A stretch of 64,000 nucleotides of DNA from CAYJBH01 sp964368625 (GCA_964368625.1 CAYJBH010000001.1:1-64000), one strand, 5' to 3'. Shown: positions 1 through 9,604, counted from the stretch's first letter. The notes: generated from the letters alone by a model not told the origin. Made by a program: numbers and translations.

Positions 1-1005
1 GGTTTGTGTTGGGGATTGCGATGTGGTAGCAATATACGACGCTGCCTTGCCCTGTGAAATAAGAGTTTGAACCAAAGGGTCGTTTTCCCAAGTCGGGTTT
101 CCGGCAGGGTACAGCAACTTAACATATGTATTGGTGTTTACCGCCATACCATGGAAACTGCTGTCAAAATCCCCGGTAAATTTAAGTATCTTGGTTTTGG
201 GTGAAGATGAGTAATCCTCAAAAGCCGCCTTATGAATGTTGGTAACATTGGGCGGTATCGTCAGTTGTGTTAAGTTGTATGTATCCTTAAAAGCTGTTTG
301 GTCAATCGTTGTAAGGGTGTCCGGCAGTTTAACAGAGCTTAAAGCAGTACACTCCAGAAAGACCGAGGTACCTAATGTTTTGATCTTTGTGTTGCTAAGG
401 TCTATTGATTGAAGATTTGTACATTTATTAAACGTGCTACTATTCATGTCGACCAAGTTTGTCGCTTGGCTTAAATCAACGCTTGTTACGCCACTGCCAT
501 GAAACGCATCGCTCCCTATCACTTCAATAGAGCTTGGAACGACAACGCCAGTTAACTTCGTCCATTCCTTAAACGCACCATGCCCGATTTCGGTTATAGC
601 ACCGGGGAAAGTGTCGTTTACAGAGGCATTGGCTGTGTTGAGTATCGATGATGTTTTAAAAAGAGCATACATTGCATTTATATCAAACTCGTTCAGATAT
701 TTTGTGAACGAGTTAGCATAATCTCCGTCTGCCGAATCAGGATCATTATATTCCGTTCTAAAGCAAGACTGAAATTGCGGGTTCCTAGCATCGTTGCTGT
801 ATCGACCTGCACCCAAAACCACATTATTACCATCAATTCTAACCTGCATATAAACAGGATTGCTACTATCATTCATAACATGAGCACTATATAAACCATC
901 GGGAACCGTCGCCGCCGCTTTTACTTTCGGCGATAACAATAAAACCGCCGCAAATAGCACCAAGGCGAACAAAACCACCAATTTGGTTTTTCTTAAAATA
1001 GCCAT
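1..1005 (-). CDS. Secreted leucine-rich-repeat (BspA-like, LRR_5) protein, 3' end beyond window
   Basis: The reading frame is open from an ATG at 1005 to the window edge, giving 335 residues without a stop. The start is preceded by a good GGAGGT site at 1013-1018. Residues 1-31 form a signal peptide: a positive KTK segment, a long hydrophobic stretch and an AAA-type cleavage region. After an N-terminal module of about 110 residues come repeats with the pattern seen in BspA/LRR_5 surface proteins, for example IGHGAFKEWTKLTGV, IGSDAFHGSGVTSVDLS and IDQTAFKDTYNLTQLTIP. Such proteins are exported and often mediate adhesion, but the target here is unknown. A C-terminal anchor or further domain cannot be seen. 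The family call is confident; the role is not. Confidence 0.85.
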   Translation of the reverse strand, partial: MAILRKTKLVVLFALVLFAAVLLLSPKVKAAATVPDGLYSAHVMNDSSNPVYMQVRIDGNNVVLGAGRYSNDARNPQFQSCFRTEYNDPDSADGDYANSFTKYLNEFDINAMYALFKTSSILNTANASVNDTFPGAITEIGHGAFKEWTKLTGVVVPSSIEVIGSDAFHGSGVTSVDLSQATNLVDMNSSTFNKCTNLQSIDLSNTKIKTLGTSVFLECTALSSVKLPDTLTTIDQTAFKDTYNLTQLTIPPNVTNIHKAAFEDYSSSPKTKILKFTGDFDSSFHGMAVNTNTYVKLLYPAGNPTWENDPLVQTLISQGKAASYIATTSQSPTQT

Positions 1006-1065
1006 AATCAAAACCTCCAACCGCTAAATGAACAGTAGTTCTTTTATATTAAAATAATTATTATA

Positions 1066-1094
1066 ATCATATCATGTTTTTAATTAAAGTTCAA
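1066..1094 (-). promoter_or_regulatory. Putative promoter of the LRR protein gene
   Basis: On the minus strand a -35 box TTGAAC (1094-1089) and a -10 box TATGAT (1071-1066) are separated by 17 bases, about 60 bases upstream of the LRR start. A TATAAT also lies just downstream, so the exact -10 is uncertain. Confidence 0.5.
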
Positions 1095-1421
1095 GTATTA
1101 AAAAAGTAGTGTGTGGCAAAACTTGTTGATTAACTATTTTAAACGAAAATGCCACCTTGGGTTTATATCTCCCCATCTCTTTTTCTCCCCCAAAAGAAAA
1201 AACACTTCGCAAGTGGGAAATATGAACAGCGTGTCGCAAGGCTAAAGTGGTCTTCTTTAGAAGACGGTCGAGTACGCAAAATTTTTTCAGTCGGGCCTTT
1301 GCCCTCCCTCGTCGCTCCTTTGCTCGCTATGCTTCGCAGATCGCTCCACGCCGGTTCGCAATCCCCTTTCTCTCGCCAAAATAGCAAAATACACAGTCCA
1401 CCGGACTGTGTATTTTGGTTT
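1095..1421. other. Noncoding stretch between LRR gene and tRNA-Ser
   Basis: No gene with a credible ribosome site is seen. The segment from about 1142 is pyrimidine-rich on the plus strand and holds small hairpins: CACTT-CGC-AAGTG at 1203-1215 and GTCTTC-TTTA-GAAGAC at 1250-1265. Two long open frames cross it on opposite strands, but both run into the tRNA and have no family resemblance, so they are not called as genes. It could be a repeated tRNA-flanking element, which cannot be tested within one window. Confidence 0.45.
1386..1416 (-). terminator. Intrinsic terminator downstream of tRNA-Ser
   Basis: A perfect 14-base inverted repeat (1386-1399 and 1403-1416) with a three-base loop lies six bases beyond the tRNA 3' end. 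Its minus-strand 3' arm ends in TATTTT and is followed by GCTATTTT, a modest U-rich tail. Confidence 0.7.
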
Positions 1422-1508
1422 TGGCGGAGGAGGAGGGATTCGAACCCCCGTGCCTCTCGGCTAACGGTTTTCAAGACCGCCTCGTTATGACCACTTCGAT
1501 ACTCCTCC
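1422..1508 (-). tRNA. tRNA-Ser (anticodon UGA), CCA encoded
   Basis: Read on the minus strand, an 87-base cloverleaf begins GGAGGAG at 1508 and closes with CTCCTCC. It is followed by discriminator G and an encoded CCA ending at 1422. The anticodon loop TCTTGAAAA carries UGA, which reads UCA and other UCN serine codons. A long variable arm, typical of class II serine tRNAs, and a T-loop TTCGAAT are present. Confidence 0.95.
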
Positions 1509-1658
1509 GAATATCTGTCTTCATAAACCATATAAAAAACTAGGTGATTTACGATAGCTTATTTATTTTATACTATTTCATCTAAAAAATCAATACTTTT
1601 TGGCAATTTAATAATTTTTTTTATTATTATTTAATAATCACAATAACTAAAACGTATA

Positions 1659-1690
1659 AAAGTGGCACTTTTTAACCTAAGTGCCACTTT
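1659..1690 (-). terminator. Terminator at the end of the carAB-pyrG-dapL operon
   Basis: A perfect 12-base stem (1659-1670 with 1679-1690) and an eight-base loop lie about 20 bases past the stop of the sugar amidotransferase gene. On the minus strand the stem is followed by a T-rich run. It probably ends the long minus-strand operon. Confidence 0.7.
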
Positions 1691-1710
1691 ATTTCTGATA
1701 TCATCTTAAT

Positions 1711-2820
1711 TTATTTTAAAGGCTCTTTCAGCTTCCAACTTCCTCGCTCATCCTTGTAAAAAATGTCTTTATTATAAAAACCATCAACAATAGCATTAAA
1801 TTCAGTTTCGTTATAACCACAGAAATTGCAGAAGTCTCTTACGCACAGTGGGTCGAGATTCCCGTCTCGCTCATTTACGAGTCGAATTGCCTCATCTCTA
1901 GTCATGATACCATATCTAATTGATCTTGCGGTATAGTCGGTTGCCGCCGCATGTCCGAACTTTGGATATTTCATCCAGGAATGGATTAGATATGCACGGC
2001 TGTCGATCTGATCAAACATTTCTACATGGTGCTGTCTGTCCCACTCATGGGTAAGATCGTGAAATCCTCGACTCTTTGCAAGGTTATAATTTTTATAGCT
2101 ATCCCATGGCATAAAGTATGATAGATAGAATGGATCTAGCCTATCAAGTTCCTCTGCAGTAGGTGCCAAGGTTAGGCTTAGGTCGTTTTCTGTTACTCCA
2201 TCTCCTATCAGATCCTCGGTTGAAATACCAACCGCTACACCATTATTAATCTGCCCCTTAGCACTATAGGTTTCCTTATCCGAAGCACCACCATATTCAT
2301 AGCTTACGTTTTCACCGTAACACAGCATTGGAACATTAAATTTAAGCGCCATATGAAGAGGAAAGGTATAAATAAGGCGATCAACATACCAAGTAGGTTT
2401 GCCATATTTCTCAAAAAACTTGCGCATTAATATCCGCTGCACCTTAATATTAGGCTTACAGCTTATAAGGGTGCATCCAAAGGTTTCGCTTATATTCTTA
2501 AGGTTGTGTATACCGGCATCGGTCATGGGGAAATTATCCTCTACCGTAAACAGGATAGGGTTCATACCCATTACTTCTTTTAGAATATAAACCTGAAAAT
2601 GACTATCCTTTCCGCCGGACACAGCCACTGCACAATCATATCCTCCCGGACCATTGCAACCACGATATTTATCACAAAGAGCTTCAAATTCTTTAAATCG
2701 AGCATCCCAATCAACATTTTTACGGTCATCATAGTGGTTACACGCTGAGCATACTCCTTTTGCATCAAACGATATTCCGGGTCTTGTGTCAGGCATGGTA
2801 CATCTCGTACAGTACTTCAT
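1711..2820 (-). CDS. N-acetyl sugar amidotransferase (WbpG/PseA-like)
   Basis: This 369-residue protein belongs to the PP-loop ATPase family of N-acetyl sugar amidotransferases. Those enzymes use ATP and ammonia to turn an acetamido sugar into an acetamidino sugar for surface polysaccharide or flagellin glycans. The PP-loop SGGKDS is at residues 68-73. Four cysteines (4, 7, 24, 27) in CTRC and CSAC form a likely zinc site, and more cysteines in a CVRDFCNFCGY segment lie near the C-terminus. Characterised relatives receive ammonia from HisH/HisF-like partners, but none is encoded next to it here. It is the last gene of the operon, 26 bases after dapL. The family call is firm; substrate and ammonia source are unknown. 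Confidence 0.85.
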   Translation of the reverse strand: MKYCTRCTMPDTRPGISFDAKGVCSACNHYDDRKNVDWDARFKEFEALCDKYRGCNGPGGYDCAVAVSGGKDSHFQVYILKEVMGMNPILFTVEDNFPMTDAGIHNLKNISETFGCTLISCKPNIKVQRILMRKFFEKYGKPTWYVDRLIYTFPLHMALKFNVPMLCYGENVSYEYGGASDKETYSAKGQINNGVAVGISTEDLIGDGVTENDLSLTLAPTAEELDRLDPFYLSYFMPWDSYKNYNLAKSRGFHDLTHEWDRQHHVEMFDQIDSRAYLIHSWMKYPKFGHAAATDYTARSIRYGIMTRDEAIRLVNERDGNLDPLCVRDFCNFCGYNETEFNAIVDGFYNKDIFYKDERGSWKLKEPLK

Positions 2821-2846
2821 TTTTTATCTCCTAATAAATCTATTTT

Positions 2847-4019
2847 TTATTCAACAAGGCGGTTAGTCGCCTTTATTATGTTTTCTCGATCACCAAAAGC
2901 AGTTAATCTAAAAAATCCCTCACCAGCACTACCAAATCCACTACCCGGTGTTCCAACAATATTGTATTTTGTTAGCAATAGGTCAAAATAGTCCCACGAG
3001 GTTAGACCTTCGGGGCATTTCAGCCATATATATGGTGAATTTATTCCACCTGCATACCAAATATTTCTACTATTTAGCGCCTCGATAATTATCTTTGCAT
3101 TATCTAGATAATACTTAATATTCGTTTTAATCTCTTGCTGTCCTAAATCACTAAAAACTGCCTCGGCACCTTTTTGAATAATATAAGGAACTCCGTTAAA
3201 CTTAGTAGTTTGTCGGCGCAACCATAGGCTGTTAATCGAATCGTTGTTAATTATTAACTCCTTAGGAACAACGGTATATCCACATCTTGTTCCGGTAAAG
3301 CCTGCAGTCTTGGAGAGCGAGCAAAATTCTATTGCACATTTCTTTGATCCCTCAATCTCATAGATGCTCGTTGGCAAAGATTCATCTGTAATAAATGCCT
3401 CGTATGCACTATCGAAAAGAATTACTGCGCCGACACTTAGAGCATATTGCACCCATTCATCAAGCTGTTCTTTGTTGTAAACTGCACCGGTAGGGTTATT
3501 GGGAGAGCACATGTAGATAATATCGGTCTTTTCGTTTTTGTTAGGCATTGGCAGAAAATTATTTTCGGTGTTTCCATCTACATAGCTTATTTTTCTGCCT
3601 GCCATAATATTGGTATCTACATAAACTGGATATACCGGATTCGGAATGGTAACATGATTATCTACATCAAAGATATCCAAGATATTTCCAAGATCACTTT
3701 TGGCTCCATCGCTAATAAAGATTTCATCAGCTTCAATTTTCACCTTTTTCTTGCTGTAATATGAAGACACGGCCTCACGAAGAAATGCATACCCCTGCTC
3801 TTCACCATAACCTTTAAAAGTAGCCTTGTTGGCCATTTCCTGCACCGCTAGCTGCATAGCATCAGTTGCACTTTGTGGTAGCGGCAGTGTTACATCACCT
3901 ATCCCTAATCTTATTATATCACTATCCGGGTTATTTGTCTTGTATTCGTTTACTTTTTTTGCAATATTAGAAAAAAGGTAGTTCTGCTGTAGATTTTTAT
4001 AGTTTTTGTTAGTTTTCAT
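2847..4019 (-). CDS. dapL: LL-diaminopimelate aminotransferase
   Basis: DapL is a PLP enzyme that makes LL-diaminopimelate directly from tetrahydrodipicolinate and glutamate, bypassing the succinyl or acetyl routes to lysine and peptidoglycan. The 390 residues match the family's usual length of about 400. Visible features are RLGIGDVTLPLP near residue 40, GYGEEQGYAFLREA near 71, CSPNNPTGAV near 171, and the PLP-binding lysine in SLSKTAGFTGTRCGY at residue 237. It lies between pyrG (24 bases upstream) and the sugar amidotransferase. The diaminopimelate epimerase domain needed next in the pathway is encoded just upstream in the same operon. Confidence 0.93.
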   Translation of the reverse strand: MKTNKNYKNLQQNYLFSNIAKKVNEYKTNNPDSDIIRLGIGDVTLPLPQSATDAMQLAVQEMANKATFKGYGEEQGYAFLREAVSSYYSKKKVKIEADEIFISDGAKSDLGNILDIFDVDNHVTIPNPVYPVYVDTNIMAGRKISYVDGNTENNFLPMPNKNEKTDIIYMCSPNNPTGAVYNKEQLDEWVQYALSVGAVILFDSAYEAFITDESLPTSIYEIEGSKKCAIEFCSLSKTAGFTGTRCGYTVVPKELIINNDSINSLWLRRQTTKFNGVPYIIQKGAEAVFSDLGQQEIKTNIKYYLDNAKIIIEALNSRNIWYAGGINSPYIWLKCPEGLTSWDYFDLLLTKYNIVGTPGSGFGSAGEGFFRLTAFGDRENIIKATNRLVE

Positions 4020-4043
4020 TAATTAATAAAACCTCCCCATATT

Positions 4044-5639
4044 TTATTTACTTATAGCCGCTTTAACCAAGCCAATAAACAAAGGATGTGCCCTGTTGGG
4101 CCTACTTTTAAACTCGGGATGAAACTGTGCGGCGATAAAATATTTATTAGTATTTATCTCTACCGCCTCAACAAGAGTTCCATCGGGCGATACCCCCGAA
4201 ATTGTTAACCCTTTATCAACCATTATATCCCGATATTGGTTATTAAACTCATACCGGTGGCGATGTCTTTCTTCTATCAATTCAGAGCTGTAAAGCTCTC
4301 GCAACAAACTTCCCTCGATTGTTTTGCATGGAAAAGCACCTAGCCTCATGGTGCCACCCTTCTCTGTTATATTTTGTTGTTCTTCCATAATATGAACCAC
4401 CGGATGCTGGCTGTTTTCATCAAACTCGGCAGAGTTTGCCTTCTGTAGATTACATACGTTTCTGGCAAATTCGATAACCGCTACCTGCATACCAAGACAA
4501 ATCCCTAAAAATGGTATGTCGTTTTCTCTTGCATATCTGCAGGATGCTATTTTCCCTTCTATGCCTCGATCACCAAACCCTCCCGGGATTATCATTGCAT
4601 CAATTCCAACCAATATCTTTGCCACATTTTGTTCGGTTACCGTTTCGCTATCAATCCAGCGAATATCTATAACCGCCCCCTCGCTGTAACCTGCATGTTG
4701 CAACGACTCGATTATAGACAAATAAGCATCATGTAGCTGAACATATTTGCCCACTATAGCAACAGTTACCTGCCGTGTTCTATCGTTTATTCGACTTAGC
4801 ATTAACCGCCATTCATTCAAATCGCATGGCTTAGTTTTCAACATAAGTTCACGACAAACAACCTCATCCAAACCACGCTCATGTAACATTATCGGAGCTT
4901 CATACAAACAAGGTACAGTAGAATTCTCAATAACACAGTCACGTTTAACGTTGCAGAACATTGATAACTTCTCAAGCGTATCGTTATCAATAGGTTCATC
5001 CGCCCTTGTAATAATTATATTAGGTATAATGCCTATCGATCGAAGCTCCTTAACCGAGTGTTGCGTTGGTTTAGACTTATGTTCTTTGCTCCATTTTAAA
5101 AATGGAACAAATGTAACGTGGATAAACAGGCAATTTCCGGGTCCAACCTCTAAAGATAACTGACGTATAGCCTCAAGAAAAGGTTGACATTCTATATCTC
5201 CTGAGGTTCCGCCTATCTCGGTAATAACAACCTCGGCACCGCTATGCTTTGCCCCATCATAGATAAATTGTTTTATCTCGTTGGTAATGTGTGGAATTAC
5301 CTGAACGGTTTTGCCCAAGTATCCGCCCTGTCTTTCCCTGTTAATAACATTATTATAAACTTTTCCCGAGGTTAGATTGGATAGTTTTGAAAGATTTTCA
5401 TCAATAAAGCGTTCATAATGACCTAGGTCGAGATCTGTTTCGGCCCCATCGTCGGTTACATAAACCTCTCCATGTTGATATGGGCTCATCGTACCCGGAT
5501 CAACATTCATGTATGGATCCAGCTTTTGCGCCGCAACCTTTAACCCTCGCTGTCTTAGTAATCTACCTAAACTTGCTGCTGTAATCCCTTTGCCTAGCCC
5601 AGATACAACGCCGCCTGTTACAAATATATATTTCGTCAT
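4044..5639 (-). CDS. pyrG: CTP synthase (glutamine-hydrolysing)
   Basis: PyrG aminates UTP to CTP using glutamine and ATP. The 531 residues are the standard length. The N-terminal synthetase domain opens with GGVVSGLGKGITAASLGRLL, and the ATP/UTP site is followed by DPYMNVDPGTMSP. The C-terminal class I glutaminase domain carries FLGICLGMQ with the nucleophilic cysteine, HRHRYEFN, and the FHPEF histidine-glutamate pair. Its ATG overlaps the stop of the carB-dapF gene by four bases, so the two are probably translationally coupled. With carA and carB this gives both glutamine-consuming steps of pyrimidine synthesis in one operon. Confidence 0.97.
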   Translation of the reverse strand: MTKYIFVTGGVVSGLGKGITAASLGRLLRQRGLKVAAQKLDPYMNVDPGTMSPYQHGEVYVTDDGAETDLDLGHYERFIDENLSKLSNLTSGKVYNNVINRERQGGYLGKTVQVIPHITNEIKQFIYDGAKHSGAEVVITEIGGTSGDIECQPFLEAIRQLSLEVGPGNCLFIHVTFVPFLKWSKEHKSKPTQHSVKELRSIGIIPNIIITRADEPIDNDTLEKLSMFCNVKRDCVIENSTVPCLYEAPIMLHERGLDEVVCRELMLKTKPCDLNEWRLMLSRINDRTRQVTVAIVGKYVQLHDAYLSIIESLQHAGYSEGAVIDIRWIDSETVTEQNVAKILVGIDAMIIPGGFGDRGIEGKIASCRYARENDIPFLGICLGMQVAVIEFARNVCNLQKANSAEFDENSQHPVVHIMEEQQNITEKGGTMRLGAFPCKTIEGSLLRELYSSELIEERHRHRYEFNNQYRDIMVDKGLTISGVSPDGTLVEAVEINTNKYFIAAQFHPEFKSRPNRAHPLFIGLVKAAISK

Positions 5640-8600
5640 ATCTCAACCACACCCTCAAAAACCTTTTTGCAATCTCCTGTCATAAATACCGTTTCGTCGG
5701 TATAATGAATTACCAACTCTCCCCCAATTAACTCGACGGTTACATCGGTATCTTTGCTGCAGTAGCCGGCCTTTATCGCTGCTGTAACTGCCGCACAAGC
5801 TCCGGTTCCACAAGCTAAGGTCTCACCACTTCCGCGCTCCCAAACCCGCATCTTAATACGATCATTTGATATAATCTCAACAAACTCAACATTAACTTTT
5901 TCAGGGAATAAGGGATCGGTTTCTATAACCGGCCCTAGTTTTTCTAACGCTAGTGTATCAAGCTTTGAATCGTTACCCCAGCTAAATAATACTGCATGAG
6001 GGTTGCCCATTGAAACACAGGTTATATTGTAATGTTTATTATCGATAACAACCTCACGGTCAATTACCTCGTCGCCTTCAAGAAGCACCGGGATTTTCTT
6101 TGGGCTCATCTCAGCTGCTCCCATATCTACCTTAACCGATGATACTTTTTCGTTCTGGGTAAACAGCTCTAATGTTTTTACGCCGGAAAGTGTATCAATG
6201 GTCATGGTTTTGCTTGTTACAATGCCGTTATCGTATAAATATTTTGCAACACAGCGTATTGCATTGCCGCACATCTTACCCTCACTGCCATCAAGGTTAA
6301 ACATTCTCATTCTTGCATCTGCTTTATCTGATGGTAGTATTAAAACCACTCCGTCACCACCAACACCGAAATGTCTATCAGCAATAAATACCGATAGCGA
6401 CTCTGGGGATTCAAGCGGTAGACCATCTGTTGCCGCATTATCAAAGCAGTTTAGATATATATAGTCGTTACCGCAACCCTGCATTTTTGTAAACTTTAAG
6501 TTCATCCTAACCTCTCTTAGATTATTGATATCGATTATCTCGGTATTATACTCGGTATGACCCGAACGTAGGCTCTCAACCAATGCCGCAGCAGTGTCAA
6601 GAGATGTTAAGCAAGGAATCCCAAGTTGACAAGCCTTACGTCGCATCTTAACTTCATCTGTAGCAGGATCTCGTCCTCCCTCTGAAGTTGAGATAATATA
6701 TGCTATTTTATCACTTTCCAGTAAAGTCATGGTGTTGTTTTCACCACAGGTATGTATCTTATCAACAGCTATGGTCTTTACTCCATATGCTCGTAGCGCC
6801 CTTGCCGTCCCCTGAGTTGCATAGATATCAAAGCCAAGCTTTTCAAACTCCTTGGCAATGTGGCATATTTCGGTTTTATCACCATCCCTAACGGTGATGA
6901 AAACTCCACCTACCTTATGCATTTTATAGCCTGCGGCAACAAGACCTTTGTATAGTGCTTCTTTTAAATTACGTCCAATTCCCAGAACCTCTCCTGTCGA
7001 TTTCATCTCGGGGCCTAAATGTGTATCGAGGTCTACCAGCTTTTCAAACGAGAATACCGGAACTTTAACCGCAAAATACGGTGGGATTTTTGCTATCGGG
7101 TCGGTATAGCCAAGTTCTTGTAACTTTTGACCTACGCTAACACGGGTAGCTATGTCACACATCGGAACGCCGGTTACCTTACTGATATAGGGAACGGTAC
7201 GAGATGCACGTGGGTTTATCTCTATAACATAAACCTCACCTTGATGCAGAACATACTGAATATTCACAAGTCCCAAAACCTTTATGGCAAGACAGAGTCG
7301 CTTTGTCATGTTATATAATTTTTTTGATAGATTATCGTCCACATTAACCGGTGGATATACCGCAATACTATCCCCGGAGTGTACACCTGTACGCTCAACA
7401 TGCTCTATAATACCCGGAATTAATACATCTACACCATCGCAGATTGCATCCACCTCGATCTCACGACCCGAAAGATATTTATCAATAAGTATCGGATTTT
7501 CCTGTTTTTGCAACAGAATAATCTCCATATACTCCTCTACGTCTTCTCTTGTAAAGGCGATAATCATATTTTGACCACCCAGGACATATGATGGACGTAG
7601 TAAAACCGGATATCCGAGTTTATCCGCTGCAGCTAATGCCTCGTCAGTAGTGTTAATGCAGCTTCCTTTAGGACGAAGGATTGATAGCTCTTCAAGAAGC
7701 TCATCAAACCTTTCTCTATCCTCACACATATCGATACTATCGGCCGGTGTTCCGATAATGTTAACACCGCGTTCCTTTAGCTGTGATGTGAGTTTTATTG
7801 CTGTTCCTCCTCCAAAAGAAACTATAACACCTATTGGCTTTTCAAGCTCAATTATGCTCATTACGTCATCGATACACAACGGTTCAAAGTAAAGCCTATC
7901 CGCAGTATCAAAATCGGTGGATACTGTTTCCGGATTGTTGTTAATAACAATAACCTCGTAGCCCAATCTTTTTAGTGACCACACACAGTGCACACAGGCA
8001 TAGTCGAACTCTATGCCTTGGCCTATTCTAATCGGGCCACTACCAAGAACAACAATGCGCTCCTTTGTGCTTTTTTCAACAAAAGGAACCGCCTCGTTTT
8101 CTACCCCTTCATCAATAGAATAAAAATACGGTGTTGCCGCTTCAAATTCTCCGGCACAGGTATCAACCATCTTATAAATCAACGAATTGTTTGGTTTGTA
8201 TCCATTTACTATATTAAGTAAACAATATAAAAACCAACGATCTATTTTGGTAATTTCATAAACCTCGTCCACCGTTATTCCACGGCATAATGCCTCATAC
8301 ACAACAAACAATCTTTGATCGGTTACGGTGTAAAGCATGTTTAAAATGTCATTATCGGATTTATTTTCAAGACGGCTTAACTTTAAATCTTTTTGGCCTA
8401 TTTCAGCGCCCCTAACAGCCTTTAATAGTGCCGCCTCAAAGCTATCTGCAATTGCCATAACCTCGCCCGTTGCCTTCATCTGGGTGCCAAGTTCTTTTTT
8501 GGCATAAACAAACTTGTCGAAAGGCCATTTCGGAAATTTAACCGCAACATAGTCTAGTGCTGGTTCAAATGCGGCAAAGGTATTTCCGGTAACTGCATTA

Positions 8601-9604
8601 ATAATCTCATCAAGATTATAACCAACAGCTATCTTGGTTGCAACCTTTGCAATTGGATATCCTGTAGCCTTGGAAGCAAGTGCTGAAGAGCGTGAAACTC
8701 GCGGGTTAACCTCGATAACTGCATAATCAAAGCTTGTTGGATGTAATGCAAATTGGCAGTTACAGCCACCCATAACATTAAGTTCGGTAATTATATTTAG
8801 AGCTGCAGTGCGGAGCATTTGATATTCTTTATCAGAAAGTGTTACCGTTGGTGCAATAACAATACTATCACCGGTATGAACACCTACAGGGTCAAAGTTC
8901 TCCATCGAGCACACGGTAATAACGTTTCCTGCTCCATCACGCATAACCTCAAACTCGATCTCTTTCCATCCGGCTATTGATTTTTCAACCAACACCTGTG
9001 TTATCGGAGAAAGTGATAGTCCATTTTCGGTTGTCTCAATCAACTCATCCATGTTATCTACTATTCCGCCACCGCTTCCACCAAGTGTAAAGGCAGGGCG
9101 AATTATTAGTGGAAACCCACTTTTGTTTGCAAATTTTATTGCCGTTTCTACATCGTTTGCAATTACCGAAGGTATAACAGGTTGACCAATCTTTTGCATT
9201 GTTTCCTTAAAAATTAGTCGATCTTCTGCCTTATCAATGGTCTCAGGAGAGCTTCCTAGCAACCTTACATTCATTCTATCAAGAAAACCATCCTTGGCTA
9301 ATTGCATACATAATGTTAGCCCGGTTTGTCCACCAAGTCCTGAAAGTATGCTATCCGGACGCTCCTTTTCAATAATACGCTTTACCGTAGGTAGTGTTAA
9401 CGGTTCTATGTAAATTTTATCTGCTATGTTTTTATCTGTCATTATAGTAGCGGGATTTGAATTTATCAGAACAATTTCAATCCCCTCTTCACGTAGAACA
9501 CGGCAAGCCTGCGTTCCTGCGTAGTCAAACTCTGCCGCCTGACCAATAACTATTGGCCCTGAACCAATTACCAACACCTTTTTTATATCACTGTTTAGCG
9601 GCAT
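5636..9604 (-). CDS. carB-dapF: Carbamoyl-phosphate synthase large subunit fused in frame to diaminopimelate epimerase
   Basis: One frame of 1322 codons holds two enzymes. Residues 1 to about 1033 are CarB: two ATP-grasp halves (VIGSGPIVIGQAAEFDYAG at the start, VLGSGPIRIGQGIEFDYA mid-protein) and a C-terminal MGS-like domain (ITVRDGDK, STSEGGRDPATDEVKMRR). From Met1034 (ATG at 6505) the sequence is a full 289-residue DapF. It has the two catalytic cysteines in KMCGNAIRC and ACGTGACAA, and FTKMQGCGNDYI at its N-terminus. No stop separates them. An AGAGAGG stretch sits just before the internal ATG, so DapF could also be started separately. CarB makes carbamoyl phosphate from bicarbonate, ATP and ammonia; DapF converts LL- to meso-diaminopimelate. 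The gene overlaps carA by one base (TAATG) and pyrG by four. Confidence 0.9.
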   Translation of the reverse strand: MPLNSDIKKVLVIGSGPIVIGQAAEFDYAGTQACRVLREEGIEIVLINSNPATIMTDKNIADKIYIEPLTLPTVKRIIEKERPDSILSGLGGQTGLTLCMQLAKDGFLDRMNVRLLGSSPETIDKAEDRLIFKETMQKIGQPVIPSVIANDVETAIKFANKSGFPLIIRPAFTLGGSGGGIVDNMDELIETTENGLSLSPITQVLVEKSIAGWKEIEFEVMRDGAGNVITVCSMENFDPVGVHTGDSIVIAPTVTLSDKEYQMLRTAALNIITELNVMGGCNCQFALHPTSFDYAVIEVNPRVSRSSALASKATGYPIAKVATKIAVGYNLDEIINAVTGNTFAAFEPALDYVAVKFPKWPFDKFVYAKKELGTQMKATGEVMAIADSFEAALLKAVRGAEIGQKDLKLSRLENKSDNDILNMLYTVTDQRLFVVYEALCRGITVDEVYEITKIDRWFLYCLLNIVNGYKPNNSLIYKMVDTCAGEFEAATPYFYSIDEGVENEAVPFVEKSTKERIVVLGSGPIRIGQGIEFDYACVHCVWSLKRLGYEVIVINNNPETVSTDFDTADRLYFEPLCIDDVMSIIELEKPIGVIVSFGGGTAIKLTSQLKERGVNIIGTPADSIDMCEDRERFDELLEELSILRPKGSCINTTDEALAAADKLGYPVLLRPSYVLGGQNMIIAFTREDVEEYMEIILLQKQENPILIDKYLSGREIEVDAICDGVDVLIPGIIEHVERTGVHSGDSIAVYPPVNVDDNLSKKLYNMTKRLCLAIKVLGLVNIQYVLHQGEVYVIEINPRASRTVPYISKVTGVPMCDIATRVSVGQKLQELGYTDPIAKIPPYFAVKVPVFSFEKLVDLDTHLGPEMKSTGEVLGIGRNLKEALYKGLVAAGYKMHKVGGVFITVRDGDKTEICHIAKEFEKLGFDIYATQGTARALRAYGVKTIAVDKIHTCGENNTMTLLESDKIAYIISTSEGGRDPATDEVKMRRKACQLGIPCLTSLDTAAALVESLRSGHTEYNTEIIDINNLREVRMNLKFTKMQGCGNDYIYLNCFDNAATDGLPLESPESLSVFIADRHFGVGGDGVVLILPSDKADARMRMFNLDGSEGKMCGNAIRCVAKYLYDNGIVTSKTMTIDTLSGVKTLELFTQNEKVSSVKVDMGAAEMSPKKIPVLLEGDEVIDREVVIDNKHYNITCVSMGNPHAVLFSWGNDSKLDTLALEKLGPVIETDPLFPEKVNVEFVEIISNDRIKMRVWERGSGETLACGTGACAAVTAAIKAGYCSKDTDVTVELIGGELVIHYTDETVFMTGDCKKVFEGVVEI

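Noticed and set aside
1149..1531. Open frames of 113 and 122 codons on opposite strands beside tRNA-Ser
   Set aside because: Both run through the tRNA gene, overlap each other, lack ribosome sites and resemble no family; part of their translation is simply tRNA sequence.
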